Source: Paenarthrobacter nitroguajacolicus
GTDB lineage: Bacteria > Actinomycetota > Actinomycetes > Actinomycetales > Micrococcaceae
Direction of reading: 5' to 3'
Assembly (NCBI RefSeq): GCF_007786235.1
Contig: NZ_VNFK01000005.1
Location: forward strand, 124,001 to 188,000
DNA: 64,000 bases
Shown: positions 57,239 through 64,000 of the stretch, in pieces
Layout: each line of letters begins with the position of its first letter
Position numbering within the stretch: position 1 is the first letter of the stretch
Translations under genes and position numbers: made by a program
Notes under the pieces: generated by a model
The model's input: only the letters and a program-made list of their open reading frames with translations
What the model was told of the DNA's origin: nothing
Database searches by the model: none

Positions 57239-58012
57239 TCAGTGGCTGCGCAGAAGGGAGGTGACATGGGCGCGGAGCTCCACAAAACGAGGGTCCTGTT
57301 TGGTGCTGATCTGGTTCCTTGGCCTGGGCAGGTCCACTTCCACTGTTTCGGCCACAACGCTCGGGGGAGCTGAAAGAGCGATGACGTGGTCCGCCAGGTA
57401 GATGCTTTCGTCGATGTCGTGGGTGACCACCAAAACCGTGACCCCCAATGTGGCGTGGATATCCAGAAGAAGGTCTTCCAGGTCGGCCCGCGTTTGGGCA
57501 TCCACCGAGGCATAGGGCTCATCCATCAGCAGGAGCTTGGGATGGGAAGCGAGGGCCCGGGCTATGGCCGCCCGCTGTTGCATGCCTCCGGACATCTGCC
57601 AGGGGTAAAGTTTTTCCTTGCCCTTCAGGCCGACAGCATCGATCGCTTCCTGAACCCTCTGCCGCCGCTCGTCTGCGGAGATGTGCCGCAACGGAAACCC
57701 GATGTTCCTGTCCACGCGCATCCAGGGGAACAAGGACCGTGAATAGTCCTGAAACACCATGGCGAGCCCCTCGGGTACGCCTCTAACGGGCGCGCCGTTG
57801 AATGTGACCGATCCCTGGGTGGGAAAGTCCAAGCCGCTGATGATGCGCAGCAGCGTGGACTTTCCGCAGCCCGATGGGCCCACAATGACACTGACCTTGC
57901 CTTGCGGAATGCTGGCGGTGATGCTCTTAACCGCAAGGTTCTTTCCGTAGGACTTGGACACGGACTGCAACTCAAGTTCAATCGCTTGTTCGGTGCTTGT
58001 TGCACTAGTCAT
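57239..58012 (-). CDS. ABC importer ATPase, SsuB/TauB type
   Basis: A 257-residue cytoplasmic ATPase. Walker A is VGPSGCGKST near 44, the Q-loop is VFQDYSRSLFPW, the signature MSGGMQQRAAIARAL, Walker B LLLMDEP and the switch His in VVTHDIDES. It belongs to the nitrate/sulfonate/taurine importer class, which also includes aromatic acid and pyrimidine-precursor importers. ATG 58012 overlaps the end of the permease gene by 8 bp. Confidence 0.93.
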   Translation of the reverse strand: MTSATSTEQAIELELQSVSKSYGKNLAVKSITASIPQGKVSVIVGPSGCGKSTLLRIISGLDFPTQGSVTFNGAPVRGVPEGLAMVFQDYSRSLFPWMRVDRNIGFPLRHISADERRQRVQEAIDAVGLKGKEKLYPWQMSGGMQQRAAIARALASHPKLLLMDEPYASVDAQTRADLEDLLLDIHATLGVTVLVVTHDIDESIYLADHVIALSAPPSVVAETVEVDLPRPRNQISTKQDPRFVELRAHVTSLLRSH

Positions 58013-58871
58013 GTTGTTGTGTCGCTCCTCGGTGCCAGGCGAGGACCCGGCGTTCGGCAATGTGGAATAGGAAGTTGAGAGTCACTCCCAGGAAACCCAG
58101 GACGATCAGGATGGCCCAGAAATTGGTGTAGTCGAACGTTCGCTGGGTGGTCACCAGCAGATAGCCCAGCCCGTTCTTGGACTTCTGCAACTCTGAAATG
58201 ATCATGATGATCAGGGACAGCGACAGGGACGTCCGGAGTCCAGCGAAGATCTTGGGCGACGCCCCTGGCAGGATGACGTGGAACAGGACATCGAACGGGC
58301 GGATCTTGAAAACCGTCGCGGCTTGCAGCCGCTGGTGGCCGATCGAGTTCACTCCGTCGATCGTGTTGAACAGGATTGGCCAGACGACACCGAACGCGAT
58401 CAGGAAGATCTTTGGGGCGTCGCCGGTGCCGAACAGCAAGAAGAAGACTCCCAGCAATGCCGGGCTGGGGAGCGAACGGCCAAGATGGATGAGTGGCTGG
58501 AAGAGCGCGGCCGCCACAGGCAGGGAACCAAGTGCGATGCCTGCCGCCACCCCCGCAGCGGTAGCAAGGCCCAGACCTGCCATTGCCCGGCCGAGGCTCG
58601 GCAACAGATGCTCGTACGTTGCTTTGCCCAAGAAGAAAGTGGAGGGATCGGTGCTGAGGAAGTCTTGTCCGATGCGAAGCACCGCCTTCAACGGATTCGC
58701 AATGAACAGTCCGGTACTGGGGCTGGCGGACAATGCCCACCAAACTCCCACGAGGATTGCCGGTACCAGCAATCGCAGGAGCAACCTTTTGCCGTTGAAA
58801 CCCTTCTTTGGCGCCCGGGGCACGGTGCCGGCCGCAGCTTCTTTGCCCCGAGCCTTATAGAGCGTGCTCAC
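58005..58871 (-). CDS. ABC importer permease, SsuC/TauC type (second)
   Basis: A 288-residue membrane permease with about six helices. The coupling loop GVNSIGHQRLQAATVFKIRPFDVLFHVILPGASPKIFAGLRTSLSLSLI is the EAA-type loop that contacts the ATPase. GTG 58871 overlaps the upstream permease stop (GTGA); the open frame runs back to 59579, but that part is antisense-like reading within the first permease gene. It pairs with the permease at 58868 to make a heterodimeric channel. Confidence 0.9.
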   Translation of the reverse strand: MSTLYKARGKEAAAGTVPRAPKKGFNGKRLLLRLLVPAILVGVWWALSASPSTGLFIANPLKAVLRIGQDFLSTDPSTFFLGKATYEHLLPSLGRAMAGLGLATAAGVAAGIALGSLPVAAALFQPLIHLGRSLPSPALLGVFFLLFGTGDAPKIFLIAFGVVWPILFNTIDGVNSIGHQRLQAATVFKIRPFDVLFHVILPGASPKIFAGLRTSLSLSLIIMIISELQKSKNGLGYLLVTTQRTFDYTNFWAILIVLGFLGVTLNFLFHIAERRVLAWHRGATQQHD

Positions 58872-59659
58872 TGTGCCAAGCCTTTCTTCCAGTTGAATGC
58901 CGTGCGATCCAGCAGGGCAAAGGCGGCGTTTATCAGGACGCCGAGGACTCCTGCGATGATGGTGGCGGCGTAGACGCCGTCCAGGTTCCCGGCGTTGGTG
59001 CTGGCAAGCAAAATGTATCCACCGATTCCCTGTCCGCTGCCGATCAACAGCTCTGCGCTGACGGTCACGATCAAACCGATCGACGCCGCCACCCGCACTC
59101 CGGTGAACGCGAACGGCAGCGCGCTGACCAACCTGATTTGCATCAGCAAACCGAGCGGACGGACTCCCAGCGTCCGGGCTGTAGCCACCGCCGTTGGGTC
59201 GGTACCCCGAACTCCATACAGCGTGTTGAGGAGGATGGGCCAAATACTGGACAAAGCCACCGTGATGGCGATGGGTGCCACACCGGCGCCAAGCAGCAAC
59301 ACGAGAATGGGGCCGACTGCGATTGAAGGAAGGGTCCGGAAGGCTTCCACAGGGTATTCGAACGCCACGAAGACGGCTGGGAAAGCGCCCATGAGGCCGC
59401 CCACCAGGATGCCGGCGATGGCCGCGACGCCAAGTCCCAGAAGCCATTCGCCGATGGTGGTGAACACCTGATTCAGGAAAACGGTGTTTCCCAGAAGCTC
59501 TGCTGCCTGAGCCATGACCCTGGTGGGAACCGGCAGTCCGGGCTTGGATACTGCCCCGCTCCGGATCAGCAGTTCCCACATCGCCAGCACGCCCAGGGTT
59601 CCTGCGACGCCCAGGACAATGGTCTTGTTCTGGCTCAGGGGGTCGCGCAGGAGCCTCAC
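58868..59659 (-). CDS. ABC importer permease, SsuC/TauC type (first)
   Basis: A 263-residue membrane permease with about six helices. The EAA-type loop is GVRGTDPTAVATARTLGVRPLGLLMQIRLVSALPFAFTGVRVAASIGLIVTV. Its GTG overlaps the binding-protein stop (59656-59659) and its own stop overlaps the next permease start, so all four transporter genes are translationally chained. Having two different permeases is less common than the homodimer of SsuC/TauC. Confidence 0.9.
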   Translation of the reverse strand: MRLLRDPLSQNKTIVLGVAGTLGVLAMWELLIRSGAVSKPGLPVPTRVMAQAAELLGNTVFLNQVFTTIGEWLLGLGVAAIAGILVGGLMGAFPAVFVAFEYPVEAFRTLPSIAVGPILVLLLGAGVAPIAITVALSSIWPILLNTLYGVRGTDPTAVATARTLGVRPLGLLMQIRLVSALPFAFTGVRVAASIGLIVTVSAELLIGSGQGIGGYILLASTNAGNLDGVYAATIIAGVLGVLINAAFALLDRTAFNWKKGLAQ

Positions 59660-60630
59660 GGCTTTCCCGGGGCGGAGTAGGTGGACTTGCCGGCGTCGAA
59701 TTGCTGGATGATGCCTTGCTTAATCAGGATGTCAGCCACGGACTGGACCTTCTCCACGCTCATCCCCGCTTCGAAGCGGGGAAGGGCCATGGTGTTGGCC
59801 ACCTCCGCCGGAACTTTGGATACGCTCGGGAGCCAAGTCCGGAACTCGGCCTCCTTGCCCGAAATGTCGTTGCCGGCAGCGTAGACGGCACTGACGAATG
59901 CCTCGGTTGTATCCGGGTTGTCTTTGACGAAGTTGTTGTTCGCTATGAAGGTGGAGATGGGGAGCCCGGCGTTGGGTCCGCTGGAGAGGTCGACGATGCG
60001 TCGAAGGCCGGCTTTTTCAGCGGCCGAAGCAAAAGGTTCAGGCAAATAGCCGGCCTCTATGGAGCCGGCCTGAACTCCGGCGATCATCTCGTTGAAGGGA
60101 ACTTCAACCCACGAAGGCTCTACCGTGACACCTTCTGCGGCCACGAGGTTCCGGAAAGTCACATCCCCGATGGTGTTGGTGGTGTTGATCCCGATCGTCT
60201 TGCCGTTGAGGTCTTGGATGGCCTTGACGGGCGAGTCCGCTTTGACAAACACGCCCAGCGAATTCGGTCCGAGACTGCTGGTCAGGGCCACTGTTGTGAC
60301 GGGTGCGCCGCCCTGCACTGCAATAGCTGAGGAAACCGTGTTGGAAAAGCTGAAGTCCAACTGACCGGACACGGCCTGCTGGATACCGATGGGGCCACCC
60401 TGAATGGGTGTCAGCGTGACGTCCAGGCCGGCTTTGTCAAAGTATCCGTGGTCTTCGGCCCAGTAGACGGCGGCATAGTCTGCCAGCGGAAGCACGCCGA
60501 CGTTCAAGCTGGTTTTTTCCAGTTTCCCGTCGATGGTGCCATTGCCCTGGCCGGCTGGTTGGCCGCAAGCAGTGAGGGTCATGCCCAGGGCGCTTACAAG
60601 TGCAAGCGATGCAAGGAGAGTCTTCCGCAT
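59656..60630 (-). CDS. ABC importer substrate-binding lipoprotein, SsuA/TauA-like
   Basis: A 324-residue extracytoplasmic binding protein. The signal LLASLALVSALGMTLTACGQ ends in a lipobox Cys. NMT1/SsuA-like features are VGVLPLADYAAVYWAEDHGYFDKAGLDVTLTPIQGG, QQAVSGQLDFSFSN and DLNGKTIGINTTNT. Ligands of this group include sulfonates, nitrate, thiamine precursors and aromatic acids; the enzymes downstream suggest an aromatic compound. It is the first gene of the 14-gene operon, whose promoter holds a perfect palindrome (60719). Confidence 0.9.
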   Translation of the reverse strand: MRKTLLASLALVSALGMTLTACGQPAGQGNGTIDGKLEKTSLNVGVLPLADYAAVYWAEDHGYFDKAGLDVTLTPIQGGPIGIQQAVSGQLDFSFSNTVSSAIAVQGGAPVTTVALTSSLGPNSLGVFVKADSPVKAIQDLNGKTIGINTTNTIGDVTFRNLVAAEGVTVEPSWVEVPFNEMIAGVQAGSIEAGYLPEPFASAAEKAGLRRIVDLSSGPNAGLPISTFIANNNFVKDNPDTTEAFVSAVYAAGNDISGKEAEFRTWLPSVSKVPAEVANTMALPRFEAGMSVEKVQSVADILIKQGIIQQFDAGKSTYSAPGKP

Positions 60631-60718
60631 CCGTGTAATTCCTGTCGCGTCGAGGTTGGCCAAGCACAACCTGAACCTATTGAAAGTGACTTGGCTTGAA
60701 TTTAGTCAGTATCAATTG

Positions 60719-60732
60719 TCTTAGTACTAAGA
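60719..60732. promoter_or_regulatory. perfect palindrome in the transporter-operon promoter
   Basis: TCTTAGTACTAAGA is a perfect 14-bp palindrome 89 bp upstream of the lipoprotein start, next to GATACT (-10-like, minus strand). It shares the CTTAG core with dyads at the marR and cupin promoters, so MarR (46060) is the likely binder. Confidence 0.6.
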
Positions 60733-60975
60733 TCTTTTGACTTGAATGATTCTTGCGGATTATGTGACGGAGGTCAACAGTTTTCTTTGCTGAGTGGGCG
60801 AGCCGGTTCCAGCGGTCGAAAGCAGGCGCCGGACCTCTTAAGTGCGCTGAGGGCCCGTTTCGTGTCGCCGATAAGGGGACGTTTTGTCTGTGGCGCTGAT
60901 GGTTGAGGGAGGTACTGCCGGACCCTGTAACAAGGGACTCTCCCACGTGCGTCTAAACAGGTGTGTCCTTGACAG

Positions 60976-62112
60976 GTGACCTCAACCCGCGTTCCCCCGA
61001 CCCGGGCGACTCCCGCTCCCAGCAACGCAAGCCGGACTGCTCTCGCTGTCTCCACACTCGGCTTCTTCGTTATTACCCTCGACGCCCTGATCGTGAACGT
61101 TGCACTGGCCACGATCGGCGACCAGCTGGGCGGCGGAACGGCAGGGCAGCAATGGATCGTGGATGGTTACACGCTCATGTTCGCGTCCCTGCTGCTCTTC
61201 GCCGGCAACCTGTCCGATCGGATCGGTGCGAAGCGTGCCTTCACCTTCGGAGTGGTGTTGTTCGTCCTGGCCTCGGCAGCCTGCGCGTTCGCACCCGCTC
61301 TCTGGATCTTGATCCTCTCGAGGTTCGTGCAGGGCGCCGCAGCGTCACTGATGCTGCCGCCGTCGATGGCCCTGATCCGTGAAGCCTTCCCGGACGCGGT
61401 CCAGCGTTCCAAGGCGATCGGTCTCTGGGCGTTGGGCGGAGCGGTGGCTGCCGCGGCCGGTCCGGCATTGGGCGGCCTGCTGACCACCATCGACTGGCGG
61501 CTGGTCTTCCTGATCAATGTTCCGGTGGGTGCAGTTGCCGTGGCCTTGCTGATGAAAGTTCCCGTTTCGCCGGTCAGGCCCGCTACGTTCGACTGGCTGG
61601 GTCAAATCGCCGCGCTCGCGGGTGTGGGGGCGCTCATCTTTGGGCTGATCGAGGGTGGAGTGCTTGGGTTCGGGGCGGCGCAGGTGTTGGCGTCACTGGC
61701 CGTTGCTGTCCTGGCCCTCGCGGTTTTCCTTCTGGCGCAGGCCCGGGGGCGCAGCCCGATGATGCCCTTGGACCTCTTCCAGTCGCCAGGTCTTCGGATT
61801 GCCCTTTCGGTGGGGTTCAGCTTCATGGTTGGCTGGTACGGCATGGTTTTTGTCATCAGCCTTTTCCTCCAGCAACATTTGGGGCTGTCTCCTCTGTTGG
61901 CCGGTTTGGTGGCGATGCTTTTGGCCGCTCCCGCAGGCTCCCTGGTGATGGTCAGCCTTTTGCTGATTCCCGTCGGGGTGGCCGTCTTCGGTGCCTTGTT
62001 GGCCGGTCCAGCGGGATTCGTGCCCGGCCTGCAGGCCAGCCTGCTGATCGCGGCACTACTGCTCTTGTCGACGGCGGTTGCGAGCGTTTTCATCCGCCGG
62101 ATCCAGAACTAA
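60976..62112 (+). pseudogene. MFS (DHA2-type) drug exporter with internal deletion
   Basis: A 378-residue frame clearly in the 14-helix DHA2 multidrug family: VNVALATIGDQLGGG, WIVDGYTLMFASLLLFAGNLSDRIGAKRAF (motif A), LMLPPSMALIREAFP and GGAVAAAAGPALGGLL (motif C). Full members are about 450-500 residues. The first ten or so helices are normal up to SPLLAGLVAMLLAAPAGSLVM, and then the sequence jumps directly to VGVAVFGALLAGPAGF, which belongs after helix 13. About 100 residues are missing in frame near 61940-61975. The frame is intact, so a product may be made, but transport is doubtful. GTG start with a poor ribosome site. Confidence 0.7.
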
Positions 62113-62134
62113 CCCACTCATCCAGGGAGACCTC

Positions 62135-62242
62135 ATGGCACCCGCCGAGACCGCACGCCGGACCCTCAACGCGCTCCGGATACTCAACGACACCGTTCCG
62201 GACAGCCAGGCGTTGCAGGAGTATCACCGTAAGAACCAGTAG
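62135..62242 (+). CDS. 35-residue ORF, unknown
   Basis: A short frame with a good ribosome site (GGGAG, 7 nt before ATG) 22 bp after the MFS gene. The product begins MAPAETARRTLNALRIL and ends YHRKNQ, hydrophilic with one possible amphipathic helix. I recognise no family. It could be a small protein or the remnant of a longer gene. Confidence 0.4.
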   Translation: MAPAETARRTLNALRILNDTVPDSQALQEYHRKNQ

Positions 62243-62350
62243 CAAGAAGGCTGGAACGGGAAGATAATGAAGGCATAGCACGGCAAACAACGCCCGTGCT
62301 GATGGACTGGGCATTGCCGCTACGTTCGCGGCCCTGCTCGTGTGGTGAGG

Positions 62351-62662
62351 ATGATTCCGGTGTCGCTGTCGGATGAAGAACGCAGGAGCTTGGAAGAGCT
62401 GGAGCGGGATCTCGCTGCAACGGATCCCGACCTCGCCTTTGAGCTGAAGTCCGGCCGCCCCCGAGGTGCTCTGGCACGTACCGTTCTTGGCACTCTGGCC
62501 GTTCTGGCCGGCTTCGTCATGGTCATCGTCGGAATTATTACCCAGCTGGTGGTCCTGGGCGTGGTGGGGTTCCTGATGGCCAGTGCGGGGGCCTACTGGC
62601 TCTTCGCCGGAACCTCGCTCAGGAGAAGGGGTCAGCGGCACGACGACGGACCGGCGCCTTAG
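62351..62662 (+). CDS. DUF3040-like small membrane protein
   Basis: A 103-residue protein. The N-terminus VSLSDEERRSLEELERDLAATDPDLAFEL matches the DUF3040 motif, followed by two membrane helices (TVLGTLAVLAGFVMVIVGII and LVVLGVVGFLMASAGAYWLF) and a charged tail. The family is widespread in actinobacteria without known function. ATG 62351 has GTGAGG close upstream; an in-frame GTG at 62342 is possible. A stable hairpin covers its stop codon. Confidence 0.8.
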   Translation: MIPVSLSDEERRSLEELERDLAATDPDLAFELKSGRPRGALARTVLGTLAVLAGFVMVIVGIITQLVVLGVVGFLMASAGAYWLFAGTSLRRRGQRHDDGPAP

Positions 62663-62704
62663 GGGCGCCGGTACCTTGGCCAGACCCGGGCTTAAAGGCC
62701 CGGG
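62651..62704 (+). terminator. double hairpin terminator after the DUF3040 gene
   Basis: First stem: CCGGCGCC (62651-62658), loop TTAGG, GGCGCCGG (62664-62671), spanning the stop codon. Second stem: CCCGGGC (62685-62691), loop TTAAAG, GCCCGGG (62698-62704), then ACTTTAAG. It separates convergent genes and may act on both strands. Confidence 0.7.
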
Positions 62705-62722
62705 ACTTTAAGGGTCCAGGCT

Positions 62723-63145
62723 TTAGGGAACCGGAGGAGCCGGCGGCTGGACCGGCGCTTCCGGCTGTTTGACCGGCTCAGGTTCGCCCGGGGGCACCAT
62801 CATCCGCCACGCCAGCACGGCACCTGCCCCCACCGCGGCAGCGGCCAGGGCGATCAACAAACCGCCGCGGCGCGGGCTGCGCTGGCTTGTCCTTCGCCTG
62901 AGGGCCTGGGTTGTCCTCTTGACTGCTTGCGCAGCAGTGCGCTGAGCCTTCTTCGCGGTCCGCTTGTTGCCGGTCAGCGTGAGCATGACTCCGTGCACCA
63001 CGGTTGGGACATCGGCATGGTTGATCCGGGACAAAGCCCACTTCACCACGGCGTCCGTTTGCGACGATTTGCCCTCTGCCGCGTGCGTTACCCATTCGCG
63101 GGCAAGGTCCTGCGCGGCCGGAATGATGTTCTGAGGTTTGTTCAT
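62723..63145 (-). CDS. membrane-anchored protein of unknown function
   Basis: A 140-residue protein. The N-terminal half (IIPAAQDLAREWVTHAAEGKSSQTDAVVKWALSRINHADVPTVVHGVMLTL) is soluble; a very basic stretch (KRTAKKAQRTAAQAVKRTTQALRRRTSQRSPRRG) precedes one membrane helix (LLIALAAAAVGAGAVLAWRMM), and a Pro/Glu-rich tail of about 25 residues ends it. The basic stretch could bind nucleic acid or membrane lipids. No family recognised. Confidence 0.7.
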   Translation of the reverse strand: MNKPQNIIPAAQDLAREWVTHAAEGKSSQTDAVVKWALSRINHADVPTVVHGVMLTLTGNKRTAKKAQRTAAQAVKRTTQALRRRTSQRSPRRGGLLIALAAAAVGAGAVLAWRMMVPPGEPEPVKQPEAPVQPPAPPVP

Positions 63146-63236
63146 AGTGCACCCCTAACGGAGTAGATGGCTTCGCTTGCCAGCCTACGCCCGGAGTCCC
63201 TGCAGCCAACAGATACCCGGGCGTTGCTGACTGTGG

Positions 63237-63887
63237 TCAGTCCCGGATTACCGCGGCGAGCTCCACCGGGCTTTCCAGTCCGGCCCATGTGCCGTTGAGG
63301 GTCAGCTCGCCGTGAAGTTCCGGGGCGGCTGCCGTGTTGGACGACGAATCTGCAGCTACATCCACCACCCGTGCCACCTTCAACCGAAGCTCACCGGCAT
63401 CAATGATCGTCACGCCGCTGCCCGATACCGGCGCCGAGGCGCTCAAGGTGGGGACGCCGACGTCGAGCGTTCCGCTGCCTTTCACCGTGACGGTGCTGGG
63501 GCGGGGCTCGGGCTCGCCGTCGACGAACTGCTCGGCCTCTTTCTGGCCGGTAAGGATGGCAGCGGCCAGGGCCTTGACGTAGATGGGGTCGGCGCAGGCG
63601 TCGTAAACGAAGCGCTTGCCCAGGACGGAGTGATCCATGGTGCCGATGAGCCACTCCTCGGCACCGGCCAGTTCGAAGCCACGGTAGCTCAGCGGAACCT
63701 GGTAAATGCGCTCGCCGGCGGCGACGATGTGCGTTTCGAGTCCTACCTCTCCGGCCGGATCATCAAAGCGGTAGGCGCCGATGAGCTCCGGTGCGCCTTC
63801 CTGGATGAACCAGGGCTGCTTCGGGAGGTAGTCAGCGATGAGTTCGAGCTTGGACGGGGACAGGGTTGCCTTGTGGATGATCGCCAT
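63237..63887 (-). CDS. maltokinase N-terminal-cap-like protein
   Basis: A 216-residue soluble protein. The start MAIIHKATLSPSKLELIADYLPKQPWF and EVGLETHIVAAGERIYQVPLSYRG correspond to the N-terminal cap of mycobacterial-type maltokinase (also found alone in corynebacterial Cg0192-like proteins); the kinase domain is absent. It probably binds rather than phosphorylates. An Ala-rich C-terminal half contains a beta-rich segment. It is a single gene. Confidence 0.75.
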   Translation of the reverse strand: MAIIHKATLSPSKLELIADYLPKQPWFIQEGAPELIGAYRFDDPAGEVGLETHIVAAGERIYQVPLSYRGFELAGAEEWLIGTMDHSVLGKRFVYDACADPIYVKALAAAILTGQKEAEQFVDGEPEPRPSTVTVKGSGTLDVGVPTLSASAPVSGSGVTIIDAGELRLKVARVVDVAADSSSNTAAAPELHGELTLNGTWAGLESPVELAAVIRD

Positions 63888-63917
63888 GGCTCCAGCCTAG
63901 GGCAGGGTGCGGTGCCC

Positions 63918-64000
63918 TTACGCGCTTGGCTTGGGCGTGAGGGAACCCCTCGCCGCGCCGACCATGCCCTCCACTGCGCGGGCAAGGTGGGTGCCGCGAT
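63918..64000 (-). CDS. 3' end of a gene entering from the right edge
   Basis: In one minus-strand frame the final 27 codons (...THLARAVEGMVGAARGSLTPKPSA) end at a TAA at 63918-63920, 30 bp upstream of the next gene start. Composition looks coding, but too little is visible to name a family. Confidence 0.4.
   Translation of the reverse strand, partial: RGTHLARAVEGMVGAARGSLTPKPSA

Noticed and set aside
58872..59579. upstream extension of the second permease frame
   Set aside because: It lies wholly inside the first permease gene in a different frame and shows no membrane-protein character.
1..64000. tRNA, rRNA, CRISPR array, prophage or insertion sequence
   Set aside because: No cloverleaf, repeat-spacer arrays, transposase or integrase genes were recognised on either strand.

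Overview
The window is high-GC chromosomal DNA from an actinobacterium, most likely Arthrobacter or Paenarthrobacter (Micrococcaceae). The evidence is a copper amine oxidase very close to the Arthrobacter globiformis phenylethylamine oxidase as I remember it, a dnaK-grpE-dnaJ-hspR operon under HAIR-type operators, several ECF sigma factors with actinobacterial partners, frequent GTG/TTG starts, and several starts placed 6-7 nt after a -10 box (leaderless mRNAs). I saw no rRNA, tRNA, CRISPR array, phage or insertion sequence.

Layout. 1-8.4 kb: LysE exporter, Y-family polymerase, aldo/keto reductase, an ECF42 sigma factor with its DGPF/YCII partner, a methyltransferase, and a divergent MarR/MMPL exporter pair with a palindromic operator. 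8.4-18 kb: two arsenic loci. The first is arsR with an ArsN1/PAT-like acetyltransferase. The second has an aquaglyceroporin, an ArsR-ArsC fusion, a second ArsC, thioredoxin reductase and a FAD oxidoreductase with a Cys-rich tail. A 16-bp dyad recurs in both loci. Between them lie an ECF sigma factor with two paralogous exported proteins, a PadR unit and a small membrane protein. 18-31.9 kb: prephenate dehydratase, aldehyde dehydrogenase, LysE, TetR/amine oxidase, ECF41 sigma with its carboxymuconolactone-decarboxylase partner and a matching ECF41-type promoter, zinc alcohol dehydrogenase, aminotransferase, AraC regulator and GMC oxidoreductase. 31.9-40.2 kb: Tat-exported PhoD phosphatase, P-type ATPase, NAD-dependent epimerase with a TetR repressor and two operators, and an MpaB/DUF817 pair. 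40.2-44.6 kb: dnaK, grpE, dnaJ and hspR.

45.1-60.7 kb is the most interesting part. It is a catabolic locus of unknown substrate: an aspartate-dehydrogenase-like enzyme, MarR regulator and cupin, then a 14-gene minus-strand operon. Read in the direction of transcription, the operon encodes a SsuABC/TauABC-like importer (lipoprotein, two permeases, ATPase), an aldehyde dehydrogenase, a ferredoxin-reductase-type electron donor, a two-domain VOC (extradiol-type) dioxygenase, an alpha/beta hydrolase, two SDRs (one lacking the catalytic Tyr and Lys), a ThDP lyase/decarboxylase, a degenerate alpha/beta hydrolase, a small helix-turn-helix-like protein and a Rieske oxygenase. Import, ring hydroxylation, ring cleavage, C-C hydrolysis and aldehyde oxidation are therefore all encoded. 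CTTAG-containing dyads occur at the MarR, cupin and transporter promoters and suggest one regulon.

60.9-64 kb: an MFS transporter that appears internally deleted, a 35-codon ORF, a DUF3040-like protein, a membrane-anchored protein, a maltokinase-cap-like protein and the 3' end of an unidentified gene.
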